Source: Beijerinckiaceae bacterium
GTDB lineage: Bacteria; Pseudomonadota; Alphaproteobacteria; Rhizobiales; Beijerinckiaceae
NCBI GenBank assembly: GCA_027531565.1
Contig: JAPZSB010000005.1
Coordinates: forward strand, 482,906-546,905
Reading direction: 5' to 3'
DNA: 64,000 bases
Shown: one piece after another, positions 12,268 to 22,546 of the stretch
Numbering within the stretch: position 1 is the first letter of the stretch
How the letters are laid out: each line of letters opens with the position of its first letter
Position numbers and translations under genes: made by a program
The notes under the pieces: generated by a model
What the model saw: the letters and a program-made list of their open reading frames with translations, nothing else
The model's database searches: none
What the model was told of the DNA's origin: nothing

Positions 12268-14154
12268 TTACTTCGCCTCGGCGTCGATCTTGACCTTCTG
12301 GAGCAGGGCGCCCGGATTTTCACCCGCGGCCATCAGTTCCATCGCCGTCAGCCCGCCGGGAGACTTGGCCCGCAGCGTGATATTCAGCGTGCCGGGAGTG
12401 CGGACGAACTTCGTCAGCGCATCGGCCAGAGCCGGGCCATCCGGATGGCCGGCCAGGTACATGCCGATCATCGCCGGCGCGATGGCCGAAAGCTCCATCT
12501 TGAACTGGTCGGCGGTCTTCTTCTGGTCCTTGGCGGCCTTGGCGATCAGCTTGTCGATGCCGCCGCGGTTCTCGACCGCGAAGGACAGGCTCTGGGCATT
12601 CGCGCCGAGGAGCGTGTAGGTCCAGGCGGTCATCGGGTTCTCGAAGAGCGGGCGGGGAATGTTGCCGACTTCCGCCTTCAGGCCGACCTTGGCCATCTTG
12701 CCCATATCGGCATTGACATCATCCACCACGAAGCGGGTCTTGGCCTCGTCCCAGGTGCCCTTGATCTTCATCGACAGGTCGATAACATCGATGCCGAGCT
12801 CGCGCAGGGTCATCAGTCCCTGGTCCTTGGAATTGGCGGGAACCGGCATGCGGAAACCGTTGAGCGAGTAATCGACCTTGGTCGGGATCATGCCGACGAA
12901 CCCGCCCATGCGCGCATCGAAGGCGCCCAGCGCCACCTTCACGCGATCCTTCGACTTCGCATCCTTGCCCGGGGGCAGATCGGCGTCGAGACCTTCGAAC
13001 ACCATGCGCACGTCGCGGTTCTGCAGCGACTTGCTCAGCTCGGCGAGCAGGCCGCGGAATTCTTCGGCCTCCGGCGACGGCTTGTCGCCAGGCTTGCCAC
13101 CCAGTTCGCTCATGATCGTCTGCATGGCGCCGCCGATCATCCACGCGTAGAAATCGCCCTCGAAGCCGAGCTTCCGGAACTTCATGAATCCGTCAGCCGC
13201 AGAGATCGAGAAGTCATTCATCGTGAAGCCGGGCGCAGCCCCGCCGGTGAAGATCATCTTGCCGCCGGAACCCTTGACGTCGGCGCCGGTCTTCTTGTCC
13301 TTGCCGGTCAGGGTGAAGCCGTCGATTTCGCCACTGCCGAAAGAGAAGGCCGAATACATGTCAGTCACGGCCGCGAGCAGTGGCAGCGCAGCTGCCGTAT
13401 CCCCGGGCTTGGCATTCGACTTCTCGGCCAGCGCGAGGAATTCGAGCGGCGGCTTGCGGGCGAGGCGGGCCTGGAACCCGGTGCCGGTCATCTTGCCGAT
13501 GGAAATCTTCACATCCTCGATCACCATGTCCATGGAGGCCAGTTCGTAGCGCCCATGCAGGGTCTTCATCGGCGCCTTGCCGGTCGGATCGGCATCCAGC
13601 ATCCAGCGGACCATGCCGGCCATGTCGAACGTGTCCATCGTCAGGCGGCCGAACTGCGTCTCGAGCTTCTGGCTCGCCTTCTCGGCCTTCACCGTTCCGG
13701 ATTGACGGCCACCTTTCACCACCAGCTTCTCGATCGCGCCGCCCTTGATGCGCGTGGCTTCAAGGCCTTCATAGACGGTCAGGACATCCTGCGTGTCGGA
13801 TTTGATGCGGACCTCGACCGTGGCGATGGCCAGCTTGTCTGCATTGAACCGCTGCAGCAGGTCCGAGGCCGCGTTCAGGGTCTTGACCTTGAACAGGCTC
13901 TCGATCTCGGCCTTGCCGAGGCTGGACCCGGTCACGGTGATCCCGTTGAGGACCAGCGTGCTGCCGGACATCGGGAGTTCGAGCTTGTCGATCGTCACGT
14001 TCTGCTGTGCCTGCGCAGCAACAATGCCGATCGAGCCCTGGTCGGGAATCAGCGGCAGGGCGAGCGGCGAGAGCGCGGTGGCGACCATCAGGGCGCGAAG
14101 ATGGCCTGCGGCAAGCAGGCGCGAGGGATGGGCGGATCGGGACGGGCGGATCAA
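12268..14154 (-). CDS. Large secreted/periplasmic protein of unknown function
   Basis: 628 aa; N-terminal signal-peptide-like segment ending AQAQQ; coding-like composition; no family recognised. Confidence 0.75.
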   Translation of the reverse strand: MIRPSRSAHPSRLLAAGHLRALMVATALSPLALPLIPDQGSIGIVAAQAQQNVTIDKLELPMSGSTLVLNGITVTGSSLGKAEIESLFKVKTLNAASDLLQRFNADKLAIATVEVRIKSDTQDVLTVYEGLEATRIKGGAIEKLVVKGGRQSGTVKAEKASQKLETQFGRLTMDTFDMAGMVRWMLDADPTGKAPMKTLHGRYELASMDMVIEDVKISIGKMTGTGFQARLARKPPLEFLALAEKSNAKPGDTAAALPLLAAVTDMYSAFSFGSGEIDGFTLTGKDKKTGADVKGSGGKMIFTGGAAPGFTMNDFSISAADGFMKFRKLGFEGDFYAWMIGGAMQTIMSELGGKPGDKPSPEAEEFRGLLAELSKSLQNRDVRMVFEGLDADLPPGKDAKSKDRVKVALGAFDARMGGFVGMIPTKVDYSLNGFRMPVPANSKDQGLMTLRELGIDVIDLSMKIKGTWDEAKTRFVVDDVNADMGKMAKVGLKAEVGNIPRPLFENPMTAWTYTLLGANAQSLSFAVENRGGIDKLIAKAAKDQKKTADQFKMELSAIAPAMIGMYLAGHPDGPALADALTKFVRTPGTLNITLRAKSPGGLTAMELMAAGENPGALLQKVKIDAEAK

Positions 14155-14240
14155 GGGTCTCTCCTGCGCTGACAGTTTTCCACGCGTGCCGATTGCACCG
14201 GCGCGGGCAAGACATACGCTACTAGGCAGAAACGCAACTC

Positions 14241-14260
14241 AAAATGTGCGGCAACGCACA
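14241..14260 (-). terminator. Putative terminator downstream of erpA
   Basis: TGTGCG GCAA CGCACA stem-loop (+ strand 14245-14260); on the minus strand followed by TTTT; lies past the erpA stop. Confidence 0.45.
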
Positions 14261-14336
14261 AGTCGGTTAAGCAACGGTGACGGCAAGGAATGCCATGCCC
14301 CGCCGGGAGCAGCAGAAACCCGGGTTCCGGCCAAGT

Positions 14337-14729
14337 CTACAGCGCGAAGCTGGTTCCGCAACCGCAGCTGGCCGTAGCCTTCGGATTCCGGATCTGGAAG
14401 CTCTGCCCCATCAGTTCCGTCACGAAATCGAGTTCCGACCCCGCAAGAAGCGGCGCCGAGACCGAATCGACCAGCACCGTGACGCCGTCCCGCTCGATGA
14501 CAAGATCATCGGGCTCCGGTGCTCCGGCGATCGAGAACTTGTACTGGAAGCCCGAGCATCCGCCGCCCTCGACGGACACGCGGAGGGTCGAGCCCGGCGC
14601 TTCGCCCTCGAGGATCTTGAGAATGCGGCTGGCTGCCCGGGTGGTCACGGCCAGCGGAGCCTCCGCCTCGGCATGGCCCGGGGGCGGTGCCACGCCCGGC
14701 ACGTTCTGGACTGCGAATTTCAGCGCCAT
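14337..14729 (-). CDS. erpA: Iron-sulfur cluster insertion protein ErpA/IscA-type
   Basis: 130 aa from MALKFAVQ...; LRVSVEGGGCSGFQYKF and C-terminal SCGCGTSF. Confidence 0.9.
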   Translation of the reverse strand: MALKFAVQNVPGVAPPPGHAEAEAPLAVTTRAASRILKILEGEAPGSTLRVSVEGGGCSGFQYKFSIAGAPEPDDLVIERDGVTVLVDSVSAPLLAGSELDFVTELMGQSFQIRNPKATASCGCGTSFAL

Positions 14730-14895
14730 CGTTCCTCGACCGGGGTTCAAGGCCCTGGCCGCCTTCCGTTTGGTTTCACCCCAATGTAAGGACGATTGCA
14801 TCGCCGGGCAATGCCCGGCCAGGCGGCACCACCGCCGCATTCTGGCCCGTTTCGGCGGGTCTCTGGCGAGGCCTGCCCCGGGAAAGGAATCGGCG

Positions 14896-16095
14896 ATGCT
14901 CTTCCACCGCGACCGCCCGCTCTCGCCCTTCGCCGTCGACTACAAGCGCGGCCGCGGGCGCCTGCTGCCCGAACCGGCCTCGCCGACCCGGAGCGACTTC
15001 CAGCGCGACCGCGACCGGATCATCCATTCCAATGCGTTCCGCCGGCTCAAGCACAAGACGCAGGTCTTCGTGGAGCATGAGGGCGACCATTACCGCACCC
15101 GGCTGACCCATTCGATCGAGGTCGGGCAGATTGCCCGCTCGATCAGCCGGATCCTCGGGCTGGACGAGGACCTCGCCGAGGCGCTCGCCCTGGCGCATGA
15201 TCTCGGCCACACGCCGTTCGGCCATGCCGGCGAGGATGCGCTCGATACATTGATGGCCGGGCATGGCGGCTTCGACCACAATGCCCAGACCTTGCGGATC
15301 GTGACGCGGCTTGAGCGCCGGTACGCGGCTTTCGACGGCCTCAACCTGACCTGGGAAATGCTGGAGGGCCTCGTCAAGCATAACGGGCCGCTGCTGGGGC
15401 CGGACGGGCACCCCACCGAACGCTACACCCGCCATGGCATCCCCGGGGCCATCGTCGATTTCGACCAGATTTTCCCGCTGGACCTCGCCAGCTACGCCTC
15501 GGCCGAGGCGCAGGTCGCGGCCATCGCCGACGATATTGCCTACAACGCCCATGATATCGACGACGGTCTTCGGGCCGGCCTGTTCCATTCGTCGGAATTG
15601 CGGCAGGTGCCGTTTCTTGCGGCGCTGCTCTGGGAGATCGACCGCCTCTGGCCGGATCTCGACGAGGGGCGCAGGGCGCATGAGATCATGCGCCGCGTGA
15701 TCACCCGGCTTGTCGAGGACGTCGCTGCCGAGAGCGAGCGGCGCCTTGTGGCGCTCAACCCGCGACAGGCTGACGATATCCGCCATGCCAAAGGCCCGGT
15801 TATCGCCTTCTCGGATGCGATCGCACCGGCCGAGCAGGATCTGAAGCGCTTCCTGTTCGAACGCATGTACCGCCACAAGCACCTGCTTCAGCTTCGGGAA
15901 TCCGCCTCCACCATCATCCGTGACCTGTTCGGCCGCTATCTCGCCGAGCCGGATCTCGTGCCGGAACTGGCCAGCCGGCGGAGCAACGAGGCGCAGCTGG
16001 CCCGCGCTGTCGCCGACCATATTGCCGGAATGACCGACCGCTTCGCGATTCTCCAGCATCAGGCCTTGTTTGACGTCACGCCCGACCTCCGCTAG
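14896..16095 (+). CDS. dgt: Deoxyguanosinetriphosphate triphosphohydrolase-like (HD domain)
   Basis: 399 aa from MLFHRDRPLSPFAV; FRRLKHKTQVF, HYRTRLTHSIEV, LAHDLGHTPFGHAGE. Confidence 0.93.
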   Translation: MLFHRDRPLSPFAVDYKRGRGRLLPEPASPTRSDFQRDRDRIIHSNAFRRLKHKTQVFVEHEGDHYRTRLTHSIEVGQIARSISRILGLDEDLAEALALAHDLGHTPFGHAGEDALDTLMAGHGGFDHNAQTLRIVTRLERRYAAFDGLNLTWEMLEGLVKHNGPLLGPDGHPTERYTRHGIPGAIVDFDQIFPLDLASYASAEAQVAAIADDIAYNAHDIDDGLRAGLFHSSELRQVPFLAALLWEIDRLWPDLDEGRRAHEIMRRVITRLVEDVAAESERRLVALNPRQADDIRHAKGPVIAFSDAIAPAEQDLKRFLFERMYRHKHLLQLRESASTIIRDLFGRYLAEPDLVPELASRRSNEAQLARAVADHIAGMTDRFAILQHQALFDVTPDLR

Positions 16096-16131
16096 GGCCA
16101 GCATCTCTGCTGTTTTCGCGATGCGGGTTCC

Positions 16132-17889
16132 ATGAACATTTTCCATGCCTTCTCGGCCGATCTTCAGGCCGTGCTCGCCGATCTGCCGGCCACGGCCGCC
16201 CTCGCACCGGAGCTTCGCGCCCGGGCGACGGTCGAACCCCCGCGCGATCCGAGCCATGGCGACCTGTCGACCAATGCCGCGATGGTCCTCGCCAAGGAGG
16301 CCGGGAGCAATCCGCGTGCTCTGGCCGAGGGCATTGCCGGCAAGCTGCGCGAAACCGGCCGCTATCCGCGCGTCGAGGTGGCCGGCCCCGGCTTCATCAA
16401 TGTCGGGCTGAGCCCGGTGGCCTTCGAGAACGTACTCCGGGCCGCGATCCAGGCCGGGCCGGATTTCGGCCGCTCGGCGCTCGGACAGGGCAGGGCGGTC
16501 AATGTCGAATATGTCTCCGCGAACCCGACCGGCCCGATGCATGTGGGCCATGGCCGTGGCGCGGTTTATGGCGATGCGCTTGCCAACCTGCTGGACTTCG
16601 CCGGCTGGAAGGTGACGCGGGAATACTACATCAACGATGCCGGCGCGCAGGTCGATGTGCTCGCCCGTTCGGCCTACCATCGCTACCGCGAGGCGCTCGG
16701 TCGGGATGTCGGCCCGGTAGGCGAGGGGCTCTATCCCGGCGATTACCTGGTCCCCGCCGGCAAGGCTCTCGCCGAAGCCCATGGCGCGGCGCTGGAATCG
16801 ATGCCGGAAGCGCAATGGCTGCCGATTGTCCGCAAGGCGGCGATCGACGCGATGATGACCATGATCCGCGATGACCTCGCCGCGATCGATATCCGGCATG
16901 ACGTGTTCTTCTCGGAAGCCTCGCTTCAGGCGCCGGTAGACCAGGTTGCGGCAACGATCGCCGATTTCCGCGCGCGCGATCTGATCTATGAAGGCCGCCT
17001 TCCGCCCCCCAAGGGCCAGAAGGACGAGGATTGGGAGGATCGCGAACAGACGCTGTTCCGCGCGACCGCTTTCGGCGACGATGTCGACCGCCCGCTGCTG
17101 AAGTCGGATGGCGGATACACCTACTTCGCCTCCGACATCGCATACCACGCCAACAAGTTCGCCCGTGGCTTCGCCGAGATGATCGACGTCTGGGGCGCGG
17201 ACCATGGTGGCTATGTGAAGCGCATGCAGGCCGCGGTGAAGGCCGCGACCGCCGGCAAGGGCGCGCTGGAAGTGCGCCTCTGCCAGCTCGTGAAGCTGAT
17301 GCGGAACGGCGAACCGGTGAAGATGTCGAAACGCGCGGGCGATTTTGTCACGCTGCGCGACGTGATCGACGAGGTCGGCCGCGATGCGATCCGCTTCATG
17401 ATGCTCGACCGCAAGAACGATGCGGAACTGGAATTCGACCTCGCCAAGGTGATCGAGCAGTCAAAGGACAACCCGGTCTTCTATGTCCAGTATGCCCATG
17501 CGCGCTGCGCATCCGTGCTGGATCGCCAGGCCAGAACTGCCTTTGATTCCAATCCGATCAGCCTCGACGAGATCAACAGCGCCGATCTTTCCGTCCTGCG
17601 GGACGAGGGCGAGCGCGGCTTGATGCGGATGATCGCGCAATATCCCCGCCTGATCGAGCAGGCCGCCGCCACGCGCGAGCCGCATCGCGTCGTTTTCTAC
17701 CTCTATGATCTCGCAAGTGCCTTCCACGGCTTGTGGAACCGCGGCAAGGATTTGCCTGATTTGAGGTTTATTAATAACGATGACCGAAAAGGAACAATGG
17801 CGAGGCTGGCTCTCGTCACGGCTGTCCGGATCGTGATTGCCAACGGGCTTCGGCTCCTCGGCGTCTCCGCTCCCGACGAGATGCGCTAG
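16132..17889 (+). CDS. argS: Arginyl-tRNA synthetase
   Basis: 585 aa; [20 protein letters not shown] (HIGH-type motif); [11 protein letters not shown] (KMSK). Confidence 0.97.
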   Translation: MNIFHAFSADLQAVLADLPATAALAPELRARATVEPPRDPSHGDLSTNAAMVLAKEAGSNPRALAEGIAGKLRETGRYPRVEVAGPGFINVGLSPVAFENVLRAAIQAGPDFGRSALGQGRAVNVEYVSANPTGPMHVGHGRGAVYGDALANLLDFAGWKVTREYYINDAGAQVDVLARSAYHRYREALGRDVGPVGEGLYPGDYLVPAGKALAEAHGAALESMPEAQWLPIVRKAAIDAMMTMIRDDLAAIDIRHDVFFSEASLQAPVDQVAATIADFRARDLIYEGRLPPPKGQKDEDWEDREQTLFRATAFGDDVDRPLLKSDGGYTYFASDIAYHANKFARGFAEMIDVWGADHGGYVKRMQAAVKAATAGKGALEVRLCQLVKLMRNGEPVKMSKRAGDFVTLRDVIDEVGRDAIRFMMLDRKNDAELEFDLAKVIEQSKDNPVFYVQYAHARCASVLDRQARTAFDSNPISLDEINSADLSVLRDEGERGLMRMIAQYPRLIEQAAATREPHRVVFYLYDLASAFHGLWNRGKDLPDLRFINNDDRKGTMARLALVTAVRIVIANGLRLLGVSAPDEMR

Positions 17890-17947
17890 CATCGCGGCCC
17901 TGACCTCCTGCCAGCACCGCGCGTTGCGTGAGAGGAGGACCGCGGCA

Positions 17948-19936
17948 ATGGATCGCAATGATCAGGGTCGCAAGGAACCGACACTGGCAGATCTCGAGGC
18001 TTTCGAGAAACTGTTGCGGGAAAGCCTTCAGGCCGACTCACCGGCCAGACCAGCGGCTCCGGAAACCTCCTTTGCATCGCAGCCGGCCACAACCGGGGAA
18101 AACGCGGCTCCACCGACAGGTGCTCCCCGGGTGGAGCCGTCCTTCGGGCCGGACCAGGCCGCGATGGCCGAACTGGCCCGGTTGATTGACCGACCGGTCG
18201 ACTTTGCGCTGCCGCCTGTCCCGCCCGCCGCCGTTGCACCGCCAGCGGAGCCGCAACCGACACCGGACAGGGCAGAACCTGCCCCTCCGCAGTTTGCCCC
18301 TGTCGAACCTTCCTATGCGCCCCCCGCCCATGTCGAAGGGCATGCGGAAGCCAGCCTCTCGACCGGCTGGGACCAGGCCCCGCCGGTCTCGGTGCACTAT
18401 GCGTCGGCTGAACCCGCACCTGCGCCTCCGCCTTTGCCGGAACCGCTCGATCCACTTGCGGCCTTCGAGCAGGAATTGCGGCGCTTCGATGCGATCCGCA
18501 TGGCAGAGCAGAAGTCGGTTCAGGCCGATCTGCGCACGGATTATCCGGCGCAGGAGCCGATCCCGCAGGCAACCGGCTATGATCAGGCCGCCTATGCCGG
18601 GCATGACTACCGCCAGCAGGCCTATGCCGAGCCCGCCGCCGAGGTGAACTGGGGCACACAGCAGCCCGTCAACCCGGCCGAGAGCCAGGCCGAAGCCTCG
18701 CTGCATGCGGCGGAGGAACGCCTTGCCGCCCAGGCGGCCGCCGCGGCGGCTGCCGCGCAGGCGCAATCCGGGCCGGGGCGTTCCCGGACGATCTTCCTCG
18801 CTCTTGGCGGGCTGGCCGTGGCCGGCGGAGCGGTGCTGGCCGGCTCGATGCTGTTCGGCGGCGGATCGGATCGCAGGACCGCGTCCGGTACCGTTCCGGT
18901 CATCGCGGCGAAACCGGAGCCGACCAAGGAGCGGCCCGCCAATCCCGGCGGGATCGAAATCCCCAACCAGAACAAGCAGGTCCTGTCGCCGCGCAACGCG
19001 AACGACACGCAGCCGGCGCAGGTGGTCAACAATACCGAGCAGCCACTGGACCTGAACCAGGTCACCCGGCGTGATGGCGTCCGTGTCGTCGCGCCGAGCC
19101 CGTACCAGAATTCCGGGGCGCCGGCCGGGGATACCGCGAATCCGAATCTCGAGCCCCGCCGCGTGACCTCGGTCCGTATCCCGGTCGGTGGTGAACCGGC
19201 AATCCCGGCCACGACGACAACCACGACCCCGCCCGGCGTGAGCGCTCCGTCGTTCCCGGCGGCGCCGCCCGTGCAGAATCCGGCGGCTCCGCCGCCGCGG
19301 CCGACGGGCCCTGTCGTGACGGTGCCGCAGACGCCCGTCAATGCGCCGATCCCGCCCATCGCGCCGCCGGGCCGGACTGATCCGCCGCCTTCTGCGCCGG
19401 TATCGCCTCCGTCGGCTGCGCAGGCCACACCGCCCAAGATCGAGACACGCCCGACCACGGCCCAGCCGCCGCGGCCACCGGCCAGTGCCACCGCACCGGC
19501 GGGTGTACCGGCGGCTCCGCGAGTGGCGACAGCCCCGGCCGGGACGCCCACGACAACGCCGGCAAACCGTCCGGCCAACGCACCGATGGTCCTCTCGCCC
19601 AATACGCGCCCGGCGGCGCCCGCCACCGCAGCCCGTCCGGCCCCTGCCGCGAACACGGATGGCGATACGCCTCCGGCCACACAGCCGACATCGGGGGCCT
19701 TCGCGGTGCAGCTCGCCTCGCGCCCGACCGAGGAAGATGCCCGCAATGCCAGCACGCAGCTGCGCAGCCGCTTCAGCTCTGCGCTTGGCGGCAAGGCTCC
19801 GAGCGTTGTCTCGGGCACGGCCAATGGCCAGACGGTGTATCGCGTCCGGGTGGGGGGCTACAGTCAGGCTGCGGCCGTGGAAGCCTGCAACAAGGTCAAG
19901 GCCGCCGGCGGCAACTGCTTCGTGACGCGTCAATGA
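17948..19936 (+). CDS. SPOR domain-containing protein with proline/alanine-rich linker
   Basis: 662 aa; TM segment FLALGGLAVAGGAVLAGSMLF; C-terminal SPOR-like FAVQLASRPTEEDARNAS...VYRVRVGGYSQAAA. Confidence 0.88.
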   Translation: MDRNDQGRKEPTLADLEAFEKLLRESLQADSPARPAAPETSFASQPATTGENAAPPTGAPRVEPSFGPDQAAMAELARLIDRPVDFALPPVPPAAVAPPAEPQPTPDRAEPAPPQFAPVEPSYAPPAHVEGHAEASLSTGWDQAPPVSVHYASAEPAPAPPPLPEPLDPLAAFEQELRRFDAIRMAEQKSVQADLRTDYPAQEPIPQATGYDQAAYAGHDYRQQAYAEPAAEVNWGTQQPVNPAESQAEASLHAAEERLAAQAAAAAAAAQAQSGPGRSRTIFLALGGLAVAGGAVLAGSMLFGGGSDRRTASGTVPVIAAKPEPTKERPANPGGIEIPNQNKQVLSPRNANDTQPAQVVNNTEQPLDLNQVTRRDGVRVVAPSPYQNSGAPAGDTANPNLEPRRVTSVRIPVGGEPAIPATTTTTTPPGVSAPSFPAAPPVQNPAAPPPRPTGPVVTVPQTPVNAPIPPIAPPGRTDPPPSAPVSPPSAAQATPPKIETRPTTAQPPRPPASATAPAGVPAAPRVATAPAGTPTTTPANRPANAPMVLSPNTRPAAPATAARPAPAANTDGDTPPATQPTSGAFAVQLASRPTEEDARNASTQLRSRFSSALGGKAPSVVSGTANGQTVYRVRVGGYSQAAAVEACNKVKAAGGNCFVTRQ

Positions 19937-20946
19937 AGCCTTTGATTTTCGGGGCGAAGGGCCACCGCCTCTCGAACCAGGAGGCGTCGTTCTTCGCCGA
20001 GCATCGACCGGCAGGGTTCATCCTGTTCCGTCGGAATGTCGATACGCCGGATCAGGTCCGGGCGCTGGTCGAAGAGATGAAGCGTGCGGCGGACAATCCC
20101 GATGCGCTCGTGCTGATCGATCAGGAAGGCGGCCGCGTGGCCCGGCTTCGCTCGCCGCATTGGCGGGAATATCCCCGCGCGGCCGCCTATGGGGCGCTCT
20201 GGCCGATCGACCCGGATCTGGCCGGCGAGGCCGCCTATCTCGGCGCGCGCCTCATCGCCGATGACCTGATCCAGCTCGGGATCAATGTCGATTGCCTGCC
20301 GGTTCTCGATGTGCCGGTTCCGGGCGCGGACAACATCATCGGCGACCGGGCCTATGGCACCTCGCCGGAGATCGTCATGGCGTTGGGCCGCGCCGCTGCC
20401 GACGGGTTGATGGATGGCGGCGTGATGCCGATCATCAAGCACATTCCCGGCCATGGCCGCGCCATGGCGGATTCCCATCTCGCGCTCCCTGTCGTCGAGG
20501 CCTCCCGCACGGCCCTGCGCGGGCACGATTTTCCGCCCTTCCGCGCGCTGGGCGACATGCCGCTCGCCATGACGGCGCATGTCATCTTCACCGCCTATGA
20601 CCGCGACAACCCCGCGACGACATCGGAAACGGTCATCCGGGATGTGATCCGCGGGGAAATGGGGTTCGACGGGGTGCTGATGTGCGACGACCTGTCGATG
20701 AAGGCGCTGTCGGGCAGCTTCTCCGGCCGCCGCGACGCGGCGCTCGCGCAGGGCTGCGACCTCGTCCTTCATTGCAACGGCGAGATGGAGGAAATGGAGC
20801 CGATCGCGCAGGGCTGCCCCGGCATCGCGGCCTCCGCAGCCCTCCGTCTCGAACGCGTCGTCACGGCCCTCGGCAAGGCCCGCAGGCCATTTGACCGGGG
20901 ACAAGCCGAGGCAAGGCTGGGCGCCCTCCTTGCCATGCGGGGGTGA
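19933..20946 (+). CDS. nagZ: Beta-N-acetylhexosaminidase
   Basis: 337 aa; LVLIDQEGGRVARL, IIKHIPGHGRAMADSHLALP, GVLMCDDLSMKAL; ATGA overlap with upstream gene. Confidence 0.95.
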   Translation: MKPLIFGAKGHRLSNQEASFFAEHRPAGFILFRRNVDTPDQVRALVEEMKRAADNPDALVLIDQEGGRVARLRSPHWREYPRAAAYGALWPIDPDLAGEAAYLGARLIADDLIQLGINVDCLPVLDVPVPGADNIIGDRAYGTSPEIVMALGRAAADGLMDGGVMPIIKHIPGHGRAMADSHLALPVVEASRTALRGHDFPPFRALGDMPLAMTAHVIFTAYDRDNPATTSETVIRDVIRGEMGFDGVLMCDDLSMKALSGSFSGRRDAALAQGCDLVLHCNGEMEEMEPIAQGCPGIAASAALRLERVVTALGKARRPFDRGQAEARLGALLAMRG

Positions 20947-21776
20947 AAGCCCGATCTCTAGGATCGATGGCCAGTCCTGCCGAGCCCTTCGACCCGTTCG
21001 AAATCGATCCCGACACCTTGCCGGGCGAGGGCGAGCCGCGCCTGATCCTCGATCTGGACGGCTTCGAGGGGCCGCTTGACCTGATGCTCGATCTCGCCCG
21101 ACGCGAGAAGCTGGATCTGCGCTCGATCTCCATCCTGACGATCGCCGACCAGTATCTCGCCTTCATCCGCGAGGCGCAGCGCCTGCGGCTGGAACTGGCG
21201 GGGGACTATCTGGTGATGGCCGCCTGGCTGACCTACCTGAAGTCGCGCCTGCTGCTGCCGAAGAAATCCGTCACGGGAGAGCCGGAAGCGGATGAACTGG
21301 TCGAGGATCTGGCCCTGCGCCTGCAACGGCTGGAAACCCTGCGCAAGGCCGGGGAATGGCTGGCCGGGCGCCTTGCCACAACGCGGGAGACGATGCCGCG
21401 TGGCGCGATCGAGCCGATCGTGATCGAGCAACGCCCTGCCTGGGACCTGAGCCTTGTCGAGCTGGTCTCGGCCTATGCCGAGCGGCGCATTGCCTCCATC
21501 AAGGCGCGCTATACCGTGGCCACGCGGAAGACCCTCTCGATCCCCGAGGCGCGGAGCCTCCTGATGCGGCTGGTGGGCGAGGCGGCGGACTGGTGCCCGA
21601 TGGATATCCTGCTTGCTGCGATCCGTCCGGCCGATGCCGAGCCGCGCAGCGCCCGCGCCTCGTCTTTCGTCGCGGCCCTGGAACTGGCGCGCGAGGGTGC
21701 GCTTGAACTCCGGCAGGAAGCCGCTTTCGCTCCGCTCTACCTGCGCACGGGCCGGAAGGCCCCGGACGCGGGATGA
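20943..21776 (+). CDS. scpA: Segregation and condensation protein A
   Basis: FEGPLDLMLDLARREKLDLRSISILTIADQYL; upstream of scpB. Start GTG 20943 or ATG 20967. Confidence 0.93.
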   Translation: MKARSLGSMASPAEPFDPFEIDPDTLPGEGEPRLILDLDGFEGPLDLMLDLARREKLDLRSISILTIADQYLAFIREAQRLRLELAGDYLVMAAWLTYLKSRLLLPKKSVTGEPEADELVEDLALRLQRLETLRKAGEWLAGRLATTRETMPRGAIEPIVIEQRPAWDLSLVELVSAYAERRIASIKARYTVATRKTLSIPEARSLLMRLVGEAADWCPMDILLAAIRPADAEPRSARASSFVAALELAREGALELRQEAAFAPLYLRTGRKAPDAG

Positions 21777-22546
21777 CGGGGAGGGGCACCGGGATGATGC
21801 GGATCGTCACCGAGGAAAACCACGAGACCGAGCGCCGTTTCGCGCATGGCGTCCGCGTGGCCGAAGCGCTGCTCTTCGCGACCGACCAGCCTTTGGCCGC
21901 CGAGGACATCGCCCGGATGATGCCGACCGGCGTCGAGGTCGAGGCCGTACTCGGTGAACTGGAACGGCTCTACCGCCCGCGCGGCGTCAACCTCATCCGC
22001 GCCGGCGGCAAATGGATGTTCCGCACCGCGCCGGATCTCGGTTACCTGCTCCGGCGCGAGAGCGAGGAACCCCGCAAGCTCGGGCGCGCGGCACTGGAAA
22101 CGCTGGCGATCATCGCCTATCACCAGCCGGTCACCCGGGCGGAGATCGAGGCCTTGCGCGGCGTATCGACCCATAAAGGCACGCTGGATACCCTGCTTCA
22201 GGCGGGGTTCGTCCGCCTGCGCGGCCGCCGGCGCACGCCGGGACGGCCCGTGACCTTCGGCACGACCGAAACCTTCCTGATCCAGTTCGGCCTGAACCGG
22301 ATCGGCGACCTGCCCGGCCTCGAGGATCTGGCCGGCGCGGGCCTTGTCGAGGGGCAGGTGCCGGCAGGGCTGCATTTCCCGCTGCCGAGCGACGATCCCG
22401 CCCTGCGGGGCGACGAGGATCCGCTGGAACCCGACCTCTTCGACCTGATGACCGAGGAACGGCTGGACGCCCTCGCCGGGGAGCCACCGCTCGACCCGGA
22501 GGACGGGGCACCTCCGAGAACGGATGAACCGAATGGTCAGTCCTGA
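21773..22546 (+). CDS. scpB: Segregation and condensation protein B
   Basis: AEALLFATDQPLAAEDIA; LGRAALETLAIIAYHQPVTRAEIEALRGVS. Confidence 0.94.
   Translation: MTGRGTGMMRIVTEENHETERRFAHGVRVAEALLFATDQPLAAEDIARMMPTGVEVEAVLGELERLYRPRGVNLIRAGGKWMFRTAPDLGYLLRRESEEPRKLGRAALETLAIIAYHQPVTRAEIEALRGVSTHKGTLDTLLQAGFVRLRGRRRTPGRPVTFGTTETFLIQFGLNRIGDLPGLEDLAGAGLVEGQVPAGLHFPLPSDDPALRGDEDPLEPDLFDLMTEERLDALAGEPPLDPEDGAPPRTDEPNGQS

Noticed and set aside
12445-14172. 575-aa plus-strand ORF
   Set aside because: Antisense of the 628-aa secreted protein, which has the better signal peptide and composition.
14776-17205. 809-aa minus-strand ORF
   Set aside because: Antisense to dgt and argS; spurious.
22524-22546. 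Frameshift linking scpB and the ABC ATPase
   Set aside because: Both proteins look complete at their termini; a short overlap of adjacent genes is sufficient explanation.
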